Positions 15,096 through 31,212 are shown, counted from the first letter of the stretch. The stretch is 64,000 bases of DNA from Sphingopyxis sp. OAS728 (GCF_014873485.1 NZ_JADBDT010000001.1:4855218-4919217), one strand, 5' to 3'. Notes: generated from the sequence alone by a model not told the origin. Numbers and translations are program-made.

Positions 15096-15273
15096 GCCGT
15101 CATACCCGATCGTCCGAGATAGAGCCTGACTTTGCGCAACGGGCTGTACGGATAGGGCGTTCGGGATTTCGAGATGCGTTGGAAAGCTGCGGTAAACCGG
15201 CAACGGTTGGTCGCGGCCTTTTTGCGTCTCTCCTGCGCTCGCGAGCTATTTTATCAAGGCGAGACAATCACTT

Positions 15274-19452
<4,179 letters not shown>

Positions 19453-19464
19453 GATTTTTCCTCA

Positions 19465-19489
19465 CCCCTCTCGCGCCGCGCGAGAGGGG
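19465..19489 (+). repeat. Strong hairpin in the rpoB-rpoC gap
   Basis: An 11-bp perfect stem (19465-19475 with 19479-19489, CCCCTCTCGCG/CGCGAGAGGGG) and a 3-base loop, with no T-tract after it. It is more likely an mRNA-stabilising or processing structure, or a small repeat, than a terminator. Confidence 0.7.
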
Positions 19490-19505
19490 AAGATGGAGCT
19501 AGAAT

Positions 19506-23789
<4,284 letters not shown>

Positions 23790-23828
23790 GCCTGACCTTC
23801 GCTCTCGGGTGAAAGCCTGAAAAGATTG

Positions 23829-23859
23829 GCCCCGCCGGAGCGATCCGGCGGGGCTTTTT
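23829..23859 (+). terminator. Intrinsic terminator of rpoBC
   Basis: A 10-bp perfect stem (23829-23838 with 23845-23854), 6-base loop and five Ts, 39 bp after the rpoC stop. Confidence 0.92.
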
Positions 23860-23909
23860 CTTTGTCGCCGAGCTGATAGCCTGTTCGCCTCAACGGGAGG
23901 GAGAGGGCG

Positions 23910-24614
23910 ATGCGAGTCTATCTATTCGGCGCGGCGCTGCTGGCCGGCGTGCTGCCGGCACAGGCGCAGGACAACAGCAATATCCAGGGCGAGGTGGTGG
24001 TGACAGCACAGCGTGCGTCGGCCGATTATCTTTCGGACGAACAGACGGTCGTCGGGTTGCGCCGCGCCGCGGACAGCGCGATCCAGCCGGTGCAATTCAC
24101 TTCCGATTCGCGCGACGAGGATATGCGCAAGCGCGAGATCCATGCGATGCTCGAGGCCGCGATCCGGCGAGCTGACGGCGCCGGCATCGAGCTCGTCACC
24201 GGCGAATTCGAACTCACCAAGCTGACTCTCGCCAATTTCAAGGATCTGGTCTTTGGGCGCGGCCAGCGGCCGGACACGAGCGAGATCGAACTCTATGTAA
24301 AGGCAAGCCTCGCGGGGTCGGTCGGCAGCGCGCAGGGACGGATCGACAATTTCATCAAGGCGGTGCCGCCGAATGGCCGCGCGCTGCTGGAAAAGAATGG
24401 CGCGATCACGCTGACGATCATCAATCCCGACCAATATCGCCCGGAGATCGTCAAGCTCGTCGCGGCAGAGGCGCTCAAGACGGCGGGTGCCTTTGGACCC
24501 GATTATGGGGTCGAGGTCGCGGGGCTCAACGAGCAACTCATCTGGGCCCAGGCTAGCGCGACGGAAGTGTTTCTCTATATCCCCTATCGCTTCACTGTCC
24601 GGCCAAAAGGGTAA
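23910..24614 (+). CDS. Exported protein of unknown function with TonB-box-like N-terminus
   Basis: A 234-residue protein with a signal peptide (MRVYLFGAALLAGVLPAQAQ). The mature N-terminus reads GEVVVTAQR, the same short motif that opens many sphingomonad TonB-dependent receptors, but no plug or barrel follows. The rest is a soluble alpha/beta domain with ELYVKASLAGSVGSAQGRIDNFIKAVPPNGRA and ITLTIINPDQYRPEIVKLVAAEALKTA, loosely reminiscent of SIMPL-type periplasmic domains. GGGAGGGAGAGG precedes the ATG. I do not recognise a named family; periplasmic location is supported, function is not. Confidence 0.72.
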   Translation: MRVYLFGAALLAGVLPAQAQDNSNIQGEVVVTAQRASADYLSDEQTVVGLRRAADSAIQPVQFTSDSRDEDMRKREIHAMLEAAIRRADGAGIELVTGEFELTKLTLANFKDLVFGRGQRPDTSEIELYVKASLAGSVGSAQGRIDNFIKAVPPNGRALLEKNGAITLTIINPDQYRPEIVKLVAAEALKTAGAFGPDYGVEVAGLNEQLIWAQASATEVFLYIPYRFTVRPKG

Positions 24615-24683
24615 GCGACCCGCGCCGGAAGGGCCCGTTTTACCGGATGCTAACCATGTATCGTTAGGCTTGGCCGCCGATGC

Positions 24684-26075
24684 ATGCCAGCCATGGGCAT
24701 GCAAATTTGGGGGCAAGTCTGGCAAATGCAGATCGCGCGCGGTTTCCCTTGGCGCTGGGCCTTATGGTGGCTCGTGTTGCCGAACCTGGCGTTCATCGCC
24801 ATGTGGCCGATCGGCGGGCCAAGGATGGCGGTGCCGATGACGATATGCGGCGTGATCACCCTGCTGGCGTCGGGCTGGAGCCATCATCCCGCGCGGACAA
24901 TGCTCGCCATCGCCATGTTTGCCTTCAGCCTGATGCTCTACACGACGATGTCGTTCAATCTCGAACCGACAGAGATGCTGAATTCGATCGAATTTGCGGG
25001 TGAGCTCGATCCTATCCAGTCGCCCGAATATCTGCTTGGCGGCCTGTTGCTGGTGGCATCGCTTGTTGCGCTCGTCGTGCTCGGACCGAGGATTCCGCCG
25101 CTCAGGACGCGCGACCATAGGATTCTGGCCGTTGCTCTGATTCTGTTGCTGATCAACGCCGATGTGTTTGCAACCGCCGCGACGCGCGGTTCCTATAAGA
25201 TGCGTGCACCCGAAGGCGCACCGGTCGATTCCGCTGTGATTCAGAACGATATCGGGCCTGCGACGGTCAAAGCCCGGAACCTGCTGGTGATTGTGGTCGA
25301 ATCCTGGGGCGTCTCGTCCGATCCCTACGACCGCGCGCTGCAGGATCGGCTCTGGAACCCGGGGCGATGGAGCGCGCGTTACGAGGTGACGCGCGGCAAG
25401 AGCCGTTATTACGGGTCGACAACGAGCGCCGAACTGCGCGAGCTTTGCGGCGTCTGGTCGGCAGGTTTCAAATCCTATGATTTCGACCACGCCGATTGCC
25501 TGCCGGAAAAATTTCGCGCCGCGGGTTTTCGGGTCGAGGCGCTGCACAGCTTCAACGGCATCTTCTTCGATCGCGCCATCTGGTATCCGAAGATCGGTTT
25601 CGAGCGCGCATTGTTCGCGAAAGAACTGATCGCGATGGGGGCCGATCGGTGCAGCGGCAGCGTGTTTCCGGGCGCGTGCGATAATGACATCCCGCGCCTG
25701 ATCGGCCAGCGGCTGCGCGAAGCTCCGGGCCAGCGCAAATTTCTCTATTGGCTCACTCTCAACGGTCATATTCCGGTGCCGGCCAATCCGGAGTTGGGCA
25801 CCGATAATTGCCGGATTGGCGATGCGGCGTGGCGCGACCAATATCCGATGTTGTGTCGCGGCTTCGAATTGCAGCGCCAACTTGCCGACGGCATCACGAC
25901 CGAAATCATGAAGCCCGATTTCCCGGATACCGACATTTTAATCGTCGGCGACCATATGCCGCCCTATTTCAACCGCGATATGCGCGTGCGGTTCGACGCT
26001 GCACATGTCCCCTGGATCATGCTGCGCAGTCGGCAAGGTGGCAAACCGCTCGCGCCAGCCCGCGCCGCGTCATAA
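24684..26075 (+). CDS. Membrane sulfatase/alkaline-phosphatase-fold transferase (LtaS/Opg-like)
   Basis: A 463-residue protein with about five hydrophobic segments in residues 20-165 and a periplasmic sulfatase-fold domain from about 195. The domain shows NLLVIVVESWG (first metal ligand region), a Thr/Ser-rich candidate nucleophile loop YYGSTTSAELRELCG, TLNGHIPV and a late DH pair (IVGDHMPP), as in lipoteichoic-acid synthase and phosphoglycerol/phosphoethanolamine transferases. It probably moves a polar head group from a phospholipid onto a glycan or lipid A; acceptor unknown. The start codon is uncertain, with several Met codons between 24684 and 24729. It stands alone. Confidence 0.75.
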   Translation: MPAMGMQIWGQVWQMQIARGFPWRWALWWLVLPNLAFIAMWPIGGPRMAVPMTICGVITLLASGWSHHPARTMLAIAMFAFSLMLYTTMSFNLEPTEMLNSIEFAGELDPIQSPEYLLGGLLLVASLVALVVLGPRIPPLRTRDHRILAVALILLLINADVFATAATRGSYKMRAPEGAPVDSAVIQNDIGPATVKARNLLVIVVESWGVSSDPYDRALQDRLWNPGRWSARYEVTRGKSRYYGSTTSAELRELCGVWSAGFKSYDFDHADCLPEKFRAAGFRVEALHSFNGIFFDRAIWYPKIGFERALFAKELIAMGADRCSGSVFPGACDNDIPRLIGQRLREAPGQRKFLYWLTLNGHIPVPANPELGTDNCRIGDAAWRDQYPMLCRGFELQRQLADGITTEIMKPDFPDTDILIVGDHMPPYFNRDMRVRFDAAHVPWIMLRSRQGGKPLAPARAAS

Positions 26076-26079
26076 TGAA

Positions 26080-26110
26080 AAGGGCTCACCGGGGTGGCCG
26101 GTGAGCCCTT
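26080..26110 (-). terminator. Terminator of the PspC operon (possibly bidirectional)
   Basis: A 13-bp perfect stem (26080-26092 with 26098-26110) and 5-base loop. On the minus strand the stem is followed by TTTTCATT, so it best serves the PspC transcript; it also closes the sulfatase-like gene on the other strand. Confidence 0.8.
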
Positions 26111-26171
26111 GGTCCTGGGAATGTGCGGGCCGGTGCGACTGCGCCTGTAAGGCGTCCGGCCCTTGGCTGTC

Positions 26172-26351
26172 CTAGGGCGCGAGGATCGCGACGGCGAGGT
26201 ACAGCAGCAGAGGCAGGCCGAAGCCCAAAAGCGTCAGGGCAACAAAGCCGACGCGCGTCCACAAGACGTCGATGCCGAACTGGTCTGACATCCCGGCGCA
26301 TACGCCGAAGATCATCCCGTCGCGACGATTCTTGCGAAAACCCTGTTTCAT
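26172..26351 (-). CDS. PspC-domain membrane protein
   Basis: A 59-residue protein consisting of a PspC domain: a basic N-terminus, then DGMIFGVCAGMSDQFGIDVLWTRVGFVALTLLGFGLPLLLYLAVAILAP with one hydrophobic hairpin. PspC proteins take part in phage-shock/envelope stress signalling at the inner membrane. The ATG at 26351 is preferred over 26366 because GGAAAGGAAAG sits directly upstream at proper spacing. It follows a 42-residue membrane ORF by 60 bp, and the pair has a sigma-54-like promoter, which fits the psp systems of other proteobacteria. Domain length is shorter than the about 120-residue E. coli PspC. Confidence 0.88.
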   Translation of the reverse strand: MKQGFRKNRRDGMIFGVCAGMSDQFGIDVLWTRVGFVALTLLGFGLPLLLYLAVAILAP

Positions 26352-26410
26352 TTCTTTCCTTTCCATCCCGGCCAGATGGCCGGCGTTTACTGGCTGCTAG
26401 CGGGGGCTGG

Positions 26411-26539
26411 TCAGGCGACCAGCCCACCGAAATGTGCAGCGTTCGGGCCGACAGCGGCGAGGAACATCATCGAGCAGTAAAGCGAGGCAACGGCGGCGAT
26501 CGCGTAGCTCTTGAACGAGTCGACATTGAAATTGGCCAT
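26411..26539 (-). CDS. Small 42-residue membrane protein upstream of PspC
   Basis: ATG at 26539 to TGA at 26411 encodes MANFNVDSFKSYAIAAVASL, then YCSMMFLAAVGPNAAHFGGLVA. It has one hydrophobic segment (residues 12-30) with an N-terminal polar stretch containing a Lys. A GAAGGAAAAA ribosome site lies just upstream. Codon use resembles that of its neighbours (third positions mostly G/C). It is not a PspB by sequence. The context, first gene behind a sigma-54-like promoter and followed by PspC, suggests a role in envelope stress. I do not know a family name. Confidence 0.7.
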   Translation of the reverse strand: MANFNVDSFKSYAIAAVASLYCSMMFLAAVGPNAAHFGGLVA

Positions 26540-26595
26540 GATATTTTTCCTTCCATGAACCTTCCATCCGGCCATCCGGTGGATGCCAACAGTAT

Positions 26596-26612
26596 TGCAG
26601 GGACCGTGCCAA
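26596..26612 (-). promoter_or_regulatory. Sigma-54-type (-24/-12) promoter of the small ORF-PspC operon
   Basis: On the minus strand the sequence reads TTGGCACG-GTCC-CTGCA. The -24 GG and -12 GC are separated by exactly 10 bases, and the -24 box is a full consensus match; the -12 box has C in place of the first T of TTGCA. Transcription would start near 26585, about 46 nt before the ATG at 26539. Confidence 0.65.
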
Positions 26613-26661
26613 TTTCATTCATCGGCGGTTAACTGCGGTTTTTCGGTTTGCGAAAGATTAT

Positions 26662-26684
26662 TTCAGCGCGAAAAATACGCTAAG
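26662..26684. promoter_or_regulatory. Upstream dyad resembling a PspF enhancer site
   Basis: On the minus strand CTTAGCG-N9-CGCTGAA is an imperfect inverted repeat located about 75-100 bp upstream of the inferred sigma-54 start. Position and half-sites (TTAGCG, CGCT-AA) resemble the activator sites bound by PspF in enterobacteria. No activator gene is in the window. Confidence 0.4.
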
Positions 26685-26779
26685 ATGGTGAAAATTCCCG
26701 CTAGTCGGAAAATATTTGGCGGAACCGGGCGCGGCGCCGGGCTGGTATCGCGCAAGGGGCTGGGGTAGGCGAAAAACAG

Positions 26780-27889
26780 ATGACGCTGACCCGCCTTTCG
26801 CTGACCGATTTTCGCAATCATGCCGGCGCGGACATGGCGGCCGCCCCCGGGCTTGTCGCGCTGTATGGCGACAATGGCGCGGGCAAGACCAATATATTGG
26901 AAGCGATCTCGCTGCTCGCGCCGGGCCGCGGGCTGCGCCGCGCGGCGCTGTCCGACATGGTGCGCGACGGGGCGAGCGGCGGCTTCGCGGTCTTCGCCGA
27001 GGTTCAGGCGGGCGCCGACCTTGCGCCGGTGGCGCTGGGGACCGGGATCGAGGCCGCACAGCCCGGGCGGCGGATCGTCCGCATCAATGGCGCGACCGCT
27101 GCGGCGACGGCGCTGGGTGACTGGCTGGCGGTGCTGTGGCTCACCCCCGCGATGGATCGGCTGTTCGTCGAGACGGCGGGCAACCGGCGGCGCTTCCTCG
27201 ACCGGCTTGTGCTCGCGCTAGACCCACGGCACGCGCAGCACAGCAATCGGTACGAGGCGGCGCTCCGCGCACGGGGCAAGCTGCTCGCCGATCCCGCGCA
27301 AGCCGACAAGCAATGGCTCACAATCCTCGAGGCGCAGCTCGCCGAGCATGGCGCGGCGATGGACGCGGCGCGGCAGCATATGCTCGCCGGCTTGTCCGCC
27401 GAGCTTGCGGGGCAGCCCGACGCGCCCTTCGCGCGGCCGTTATTGACGCTGGTCGACAGCGATGGGGTGGCGCGTGAGGGGGCGCACGATGTCGAGGCGC
27501 TGAAAATGCTCTTCGCATCGCGCCGGCGCATCGACGCGGCGGCGGGCCGGGCGACCGCCGGGCCGCACCGCGACGATCTGTCCGCCGTCCACGCCGCGAC
27601 CGGTCGCGCGGCGGCGCGTTGCTCGACGGGCGAGCAAAAGGCGATGCTGCTATCGCTTGTCCTTGCGCACAGCGACAGTGTTGCGCGCGCGCGTGGGCAG
27701 CGGCCGGTGCTGCTCCTCGACGAGGTTGCGGCGCATCTCGACCCGCTGCGGCGCGGCGCGCTTTACGAGCGGCTGGCGGGGCAGGGCGGGCAGGCGTGGC
27801 TGACGGGGACCGAGGCGGCGCTGTTCGACGACATGCCGGGGCCGGTCACGCGCTTTCGCATCAGCGGTGGGCGGATCGCCGCAGGTTAG
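26780..27889 (+). CDS. recF: DNA replication and repair protein RecF
   Basis: A 369-residue SMC-like ATPase. Walker A is GDNGAGKT (residues 30-37) after the family start LSLTDFRNHA; the signature motif is CSTGEQKAMLLSLVLAH; Walker B is RPVLLLDEVAAHLD; a conserved TAGPHRDDL precedes the signature. RecF with RecO and RecR loads RecA at single-strand gaps. It is not beside dnaA-dnaN, as it often is elsewhere, but stands alone. It ends 9 bp from the convergent small gene at 27899. Confidence 0.95.
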   Translation: MTLTRLSLTDFRNHAGADMAAAPGLVALYGDNGAGKTNILEAISLLAPGRGLRRAALSDMVRDGASGGFAVFAEVQAGADLAPVALGTGIEAAQPGRRIVRINGATAAATALGDWLAVLWLTPAMDRLFVETAGNRRRFLDRLVLALDPRHAQHSNRYEAALRARGKLLADPAQADKQWLTILEAQLAEHGAAMDAARQHMLAGLSAELAGQPDAPFARPLLTLVDSDGVAREGAHDVEALKMLFASRRRIDAAAGRATAGPHRDDLSAVHAATGRAAARCSTGEQKAMLLSLVLAHSDSVARARGQRPVLLLDEVAAHLDPLRRGALYERLAGQGGQAWLTGTEAALFDDMPGPVTRFRISGGRIAAG

Positions 27890-27898
27890 GCGCTCCGA

Positions 27899-28171
27899 TC
27901 AGGTCGTAGCGGCGCCTGCAATCGATTTCAGCAGGCCGAAGAACTGCCCGAGCTTCGCCGTCAATTCCGTCCATGCGGGATCGTCGCTGGCCCAAGCGAC
28001 CGACAGCAAGATGGCAAAAAACGCAATGCCCAAACCGAGGGGGATGCGGCCGACCATGACCTGTTGGTCATAGCTGCATCCATCTTCATCGGTCAGCGGC
28101 ATCCGATCGGCAATTTCCCGGTTCTTCGGCGGCTTGCCGGCTACTTCCCGTGCGAAATCCTCGAGGCTCAT
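27899..28171 (-). CDS. Small membrane-anchored hypothetical protein
   Basis: A 90-residue protein starting MSLEDFAREVAGKPPKNREIADRMPLTDEDGCSYDQQVMVGRIPLG, with one transmembrane segment (GLGIAFFAILLSVAWA) near residues 46-63 and a C-terminal amphipathic stretch. I do not recognise the family. The ATG at 28171 has only a weak purine stretch upstream; the frame is open further but the upstream residues look non-coding. It lies between recF (convergent) and the arsC-like gene (same strand, 83 bp). Confidence 0.6.
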   Translation of the reverse strand: MSLEDFAREVAGKPPKNREIADRMPLTDEDGCSYDQQVMVGRIPLGLGIAFFAILLSVAWASDDPAWTELTAKLGQFFGLLKSIAGAATT

Positions 28172-28254
28172 AACGCTGCTCCGCTGATCTCGATCAGCAT
28201 ATCGCGCCAGCGTAAATGATCTGTTGCCGCCGGATTTGGCAACCTGTCGTCGCC

Positions 28255-28599
28255 TTAGAGGATCTCGTGCACCCGGTCCTGCGGGCGGCACAGTCTTACG
28301 CCCTTGTCGGTTTCGACGAAGGGGCGTTCAACATAGGCAGGATTGGCGGCCATCGCGGCGACGATTTCATCTTCGCTCGCGTCCTTCAGGCCGCGTTCCT
28401 CGGCATCGGTCCCGCGCAGGCGCAGCGCGTCGCGGGCGGTGAGGCCGGCGTCCTTGAACAGCTGGCGGAGCTTGTCCTCGCTGTACGGATTTTTGAGATA
28501 TTCGACGACGGTCAGCGCGACGCCGGGCGTTTCCTGGAGGATCGCCAGCGTCTTGCGCGAGGTGCCGCAAGCGGGGTTGTGCCAGATGGTCGCGTTCAT
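28255..28599 (-). CDS. arsC: Arsenate reductase-like protein (glutaredoxin-dependent ArsC family)
   Basis: A 114-residue protein of the thioredoxin-fold ArsC family. The active-site Cys is residue 11 in WHNPACGTSRKTL, and the downstream arginine region is RLRGTDAEERGL with NPAYVERPFVETDKGVRLCRP as the conserved C-terminal block. Such enzymes reduce arsenate using glutathione/glutaredoxin, although many genomic copies outside ars operons have uncertain substrates. Here no ArsR, efflux pump or ACR3 gene is adjacent, so an arsenic role is not supported by context. Confidence 0.85.
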   Translation of the reverse strand: MNATIWHNPACGTSRKTLAILQETPGVALTVVEYLKNPYSEDKLRQLFKDAGLTARDALRLRGTDAEERGLKDASEDEIVAAMAANPAYVERPFVETDKGVRLCRPQDRVHEIL

Positions 28600-28770
28600 G
28601 TGTCGGCGTCCTAACGAGAGCTTACAGCAGCGTAAACCCGCTATTCATGGCAGATATGGCACAACTTCCCGCATGAAGGGGAACCACCAGCTTGCCTTTC
28701 CCGGTCCGAATGCGACATGCAAAGTCGTGGGGACCGTCAATGGGCGGCCGATGCGGGGTTGTTGCTCAAA

Positions 28771-29517
28771 GTGAATGAATTGATTGATCGCAGGGCGTTG
28801 TTGGCCGGGATCGCAGGTGTGGGGGCACTGGCCGCCACGTCGGCGCGCGCGCAACTGCCCAACTGGATTCAGCAGCCGGTTGCGCCCTTGCCGCCGCCGG
28901 TCGACTATATTGCCGTAGCGAAGAAGCAGCTCGCGATGCAGGGACGCAATATCCCGCAGAGCGACCGCGTCGGCGTGGTCGATTTCGGCCTGCCGTCGTC
29001 GCGTCCGCGCTTTGCGCTCGTCGACATGGTCGCGGGCAAGGTCGAGATGTTCCCGGTGACGCACGGGCGCGGGTCGGACCCGCAGCACGACGGCTGGCTC
29101 AAGAGCTTTTCGAACCGCATGGGGTCGCTCGCGACCTCGCGCGGTGCGTATCGCACGAGCGATTATTATTGGGGCTCGAACGGATCGTCGATGCGCCTCG
29201 CGGGACTGGAGCCCGACAATTACTCGGCCGACCAGCGTGCGATCGTCGTGCATGGCGCATGGTACGCCGACCCGGCGCTAATCGCGACGCAGGGGAAGCT
29301 GGGGCGCAGCGAGGGCTGTTTCGTCTTTGGCGAAGAGCTGCTCCCGATGATCCTATACAAGCTCGGGCCGGGGCGCCTGCTGTTCGCCGACCGGCTGAGC
29401 GAACCGCCACCGATGCCGAAGCTGTTCGAGCTGCCGCCAGCCGATCCGCTGCCGGGGATGGAGAATATGCGGCGCGCGAGCTCGGTCAGCGGGCCGCTGC
29501 CGAAGACGGCGGATTGA
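28771..29517 (+). CDS. Secreted L,D-transpeptidase catalytic-domain family protein
   Basis: A 248-residue protein with an export signal (RRALLAGIAGVGALAATSARAQ, twin-Arg-like) and a YkuD-2 type catalytic domain: VVHGAWYAD (His161) and KLGRSEGCFVFG (catalytic Cys183). It would form or edit 3-3 cross-links in murein or attach proteins to it. The GTG at 28771 is preferred; an upstream in-frame ATG at 28717 would give 18 extra residues before the signal. It converges with a second L,D-transpeptidase across a family B repeat. Confidence 0.82.
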   Translation: MNELIDRRALLAGIAGVGALAATSARAQLPNWIQQPVAPLPPPVDYIAVAKKQLAMQGRNIPQSDRVGVVDFGLPSSRPRFALVDMVAGKVEMFPVTHGRGSDPQHDGWLKSFSNRMGSLATSRGAYRTSDYYWGSNGSSMRLAGLEPDNYSADQRAIVVHGAWYADPALIATQGKLGRSEGCFVFGEELLPMILYKLGPGRLLFADRLSEPPPMPKLFELPPADPLPGMENMRRASSVSGPLPKTAD

Positions 29518-29567
29518 TAATCAGCGTCGTGTGGCGGATGGGGAGCGGACGCCGTTTCCCTTTCCTT

Positions 29568-29659
29568 CGTCATCCCGGACTTGATCCGGGATCCCGCTTT
29601 TTTGACGCGCAGATTGCCTTTGATCTCAAGCGGGACCCCGGATCAAGTCCGGGGTGACG
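29568..29659. repeat. Intergenic inverted repeat, family B copy 1
   Basis: Arms CGTCATCCCGGACTTGATCC (from 29568) and GGATCAAGTCCGGGGTGACG (to 29659) are near-perfect reverse complements around a roughly 40-bp centre that itself has a GGATCCCGCTT/AAGCGGGACC pairing. It lies between two convergent L,D-transpeptidase genes. Confidence 0.88.
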
Positions 29660-29697
29660 ACAAAAGCTACGGAAGCTTCCGGTCGCAAAGCGGCCGT

Positions 29698-31059
29698 TCA
29701 ATAAATCCCTGAAGTCCCTGGCGTCGTCGCGCGCGCGGTCGTGACCGTCGGCACGACCGCAGGCGGCGTTGGCGCGATGATCGTTGCGGTCGGGCGGCCG
29801 GGCTGCGAGAAGCTCGCCACCACGGGCGCATCGCGGCCATAGATGTCGGCGAGCTTTTTCACGCCGCCCTTGCCGTCGGGAATGACGGTCCAATAGGCGA
29901 CATAGACGGGGAAGGGGCTGTCGAAGCCGAAGCGCGTTGTCTCGCCACTGGCGATCGCCTCACCAAACTCTTCGGGGCTCTTGCCCGCGAACATCACCGC
30001 CATCAGGCCCGAGAAATGGAGCGCGCGCTCGGTGCGGATGCAGCCATGGCTGAACGCGCGTGCGGCGGCGGCGAAGGCGCCCTTCGACGGGGTGTCGTGC
30101 AGATAGATGGCATGCGGGTTGAGCATCTCCATCTTCATCACGCCGAGCGCGTTGTTCGCACCGGCCTTTTGCACGACCGACAGGGTCTTTCCGCTGCCGG
30201 TCCAGGTATAACCCTGCGCGCGCGCAGCGGCGGGGTTGCGCGCGATCGTAGCGCCGATGCCTTCGTTGATGATGCTGCGCGGCAGCGTCCAGGTCGGGTT
30301 GACGATGATGCCCGTCGCCATCGGGTTGAGCTGCGGCGTCGGGGTCGAATTCTTGCCGACGACGGCCTTGTGCGTCGCGATGATCGTGCCGCCGTGGACG
30401 ACGCGGGTCAGATATTCGGGAACGTTGCTGACGACGTAGCGTTCGCCGAGCGCGCGCGGCATCCAGCGCCAGCGTTCCATGTTGACGCGGATCGCATTGG
30501 CATCGGCGGGGGTTTTCGCTTTCTTGAGCGAGGCCTTGAGCGCCGCGAAGTCGGGATGCACGGGGTCGAGCGTTGCGAGCGTTTCGCTCACCGTGCCCGC
30601 GCCGAGCGCGGCGGCGAGCAGCGAGAGCAGGGGCTCGTTATCGCCATCGCTGTCGACCATGAACCATTGTTTGCGCGCGGCATTCGGCGTGCGCCCGTCG
30701 CGCAGGTGCGTCGCGAGCAGCAGGAAGGTGTCGGTCGCGGTCTTGTCGAGCCGCGCCTGGTCGCCGCCCATGATCGCCGCGGCGAGCGCGTCGGGGCTAT
30801 AATCCTTGGGAAACAGGCCCTCGGCGCCGACGCCTTCGATCGAGACGAGCAACGCTTCGGCATTCTGCTTCGTCCAGCTCGGCAAATTCGCCTCGGCCGC
30901 GGTTTCGACTACGGGCGCGTCGTCCTTCACCTTGTCGGGCTGAAGGATCACCGAATCCTCCTTGACCCCCGGCTGCGCCAAAGCGGGCGCCGCGAGCAGG
31001 CTGAGAGGAAGGAGTAGCGCCGCAGTGTGACGCGCGGAAAAGGGAGCGTTTTTGGCCAT
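29698..31059 (-). CDS. L,D-transpeptidase, YcbB/LdtD-like
   Basis: A 453-residue protein with a signal peptide (MAKNAPFSARHTAALLLPLSLLAAPALAQ), an N-terminal scaffold region (residues 60-200; LPSWTKQNAEALLVSIEGVGAEGLFPKDYSPDAL and MERWRWMPRALGERYVVSNVPEYL) and a C-terminal YkuD catalytic domain with YLHDTPSKGAF (H321) and the catalytic FSHGCIRTE (H338, C340). This is the domain order of E. coli YcbB (LdtD), which makes 3-3 peptidoglycan cross-links. The C-terminal 40 residues are Pro/Thr/Ala-rich. The start is set by the signal peptide. Confidence 0.9.
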   Translation of the reverse strand: MAKNAPFSARHTAALLLPLSLLAAPALAQPGVKEDSVILQPDKVKDDAPVVETAAEANLPSWTKQNAEALLVSIEGVGAEGLFPKDYSPDALAAAIMGGDQARLDKTATDTFLLLATHLRDGRTPNAARKQWFMVDSDGDNEPLLSLLAAALGAGTVSETLATLDPVHPDFAALKASLKKAKTPADANAIRVNMERWRWMPRALGERYVVSNVPEYLTRVVHGGTIIATHKAVVGKNSTPTPQLNPMATGIIVNPTWTLPRSIINEGIGATIARNPAAARAQGYTWTGSGKTLSVVQKAGANNALGVMKMEMLNPHAIYLHDTPSKGAFAAAARAFSHGCIRTERALHFSGLMAVMFAGKSPEEFGEAIASGETTRFGFDSPFPVYVAYWTVIPDGKGGVKKLADIYGRDAPVVASFSQPGRPTATIIAPTPPAVVPTVTTARATTPGTSGIY

Positions 31060-31131
31060 GGTTAAAGGCCATAGCCAAAAAGCATCCACAGTTAAAGTGA
31101 GCTGCCGCACAGTTCGGCGCAACCGCACTTT

Positions 31132-31204
31132 CGTCACCCCGGACTTGATCCGGGGTCCATGACGACGGTGTGGAGATGGACCCCGGATCAAGTCCGGGGT
31201 GACG
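31132..31204. repeat. Intergenic inverted repeat, family B copy 2
   Basis: CGTCACCCCGGACTTGATCC and GGATCAAGTCCGGGGTGACG are perfect 20-bp reverse complements (31132-31151 and 31185-31204), and the pairing extends further inwards. It separates the L,D-transpeptidase start region from the accC stop, 8 bp away, and could fold at the 3' end of the accBC mRNA. Confidence 0.9.
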
Positions 31205-31212
31205 AATGGGGT

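Larger units (their letters stand above)
14751..15273. other. 523-bp gene-free gap before rpoB
   Basis: No credible gene is present. The gap holds a family D inverted repeat (14794-14878), a family A repeat (14895-15028), a sigma-70-type promoter (15067-15095) and the rpoB leader. Short open frames here are translations of the repeats. Confidence 0.8.

Noticed and set aside
14790..15203. Short frames giving HPGESRGPVRKSARLVLEFWAPAFAG-type peptides
   Set aside because: These are translations of family A repeats, also seen at 34562-35077 and 63768-63980, not genes.
14751..15273. tRNA or small RNA gene in the gap before rpoB
   Set aside because: No T-loop or acceptor-stem pattern found; the structure is explained by repeats and a promoter.
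19465..19489. Terminator between rpoB and rpoC
   Set aside because: Strong stem but no T-run; separating rpoB from rpoC would be unexpected.
28255..28599. An arsenic-resistance locus
   Set aside because: Only the ArsC-like reductase is present; no ArsR, pump or methyltransferase is nearby.
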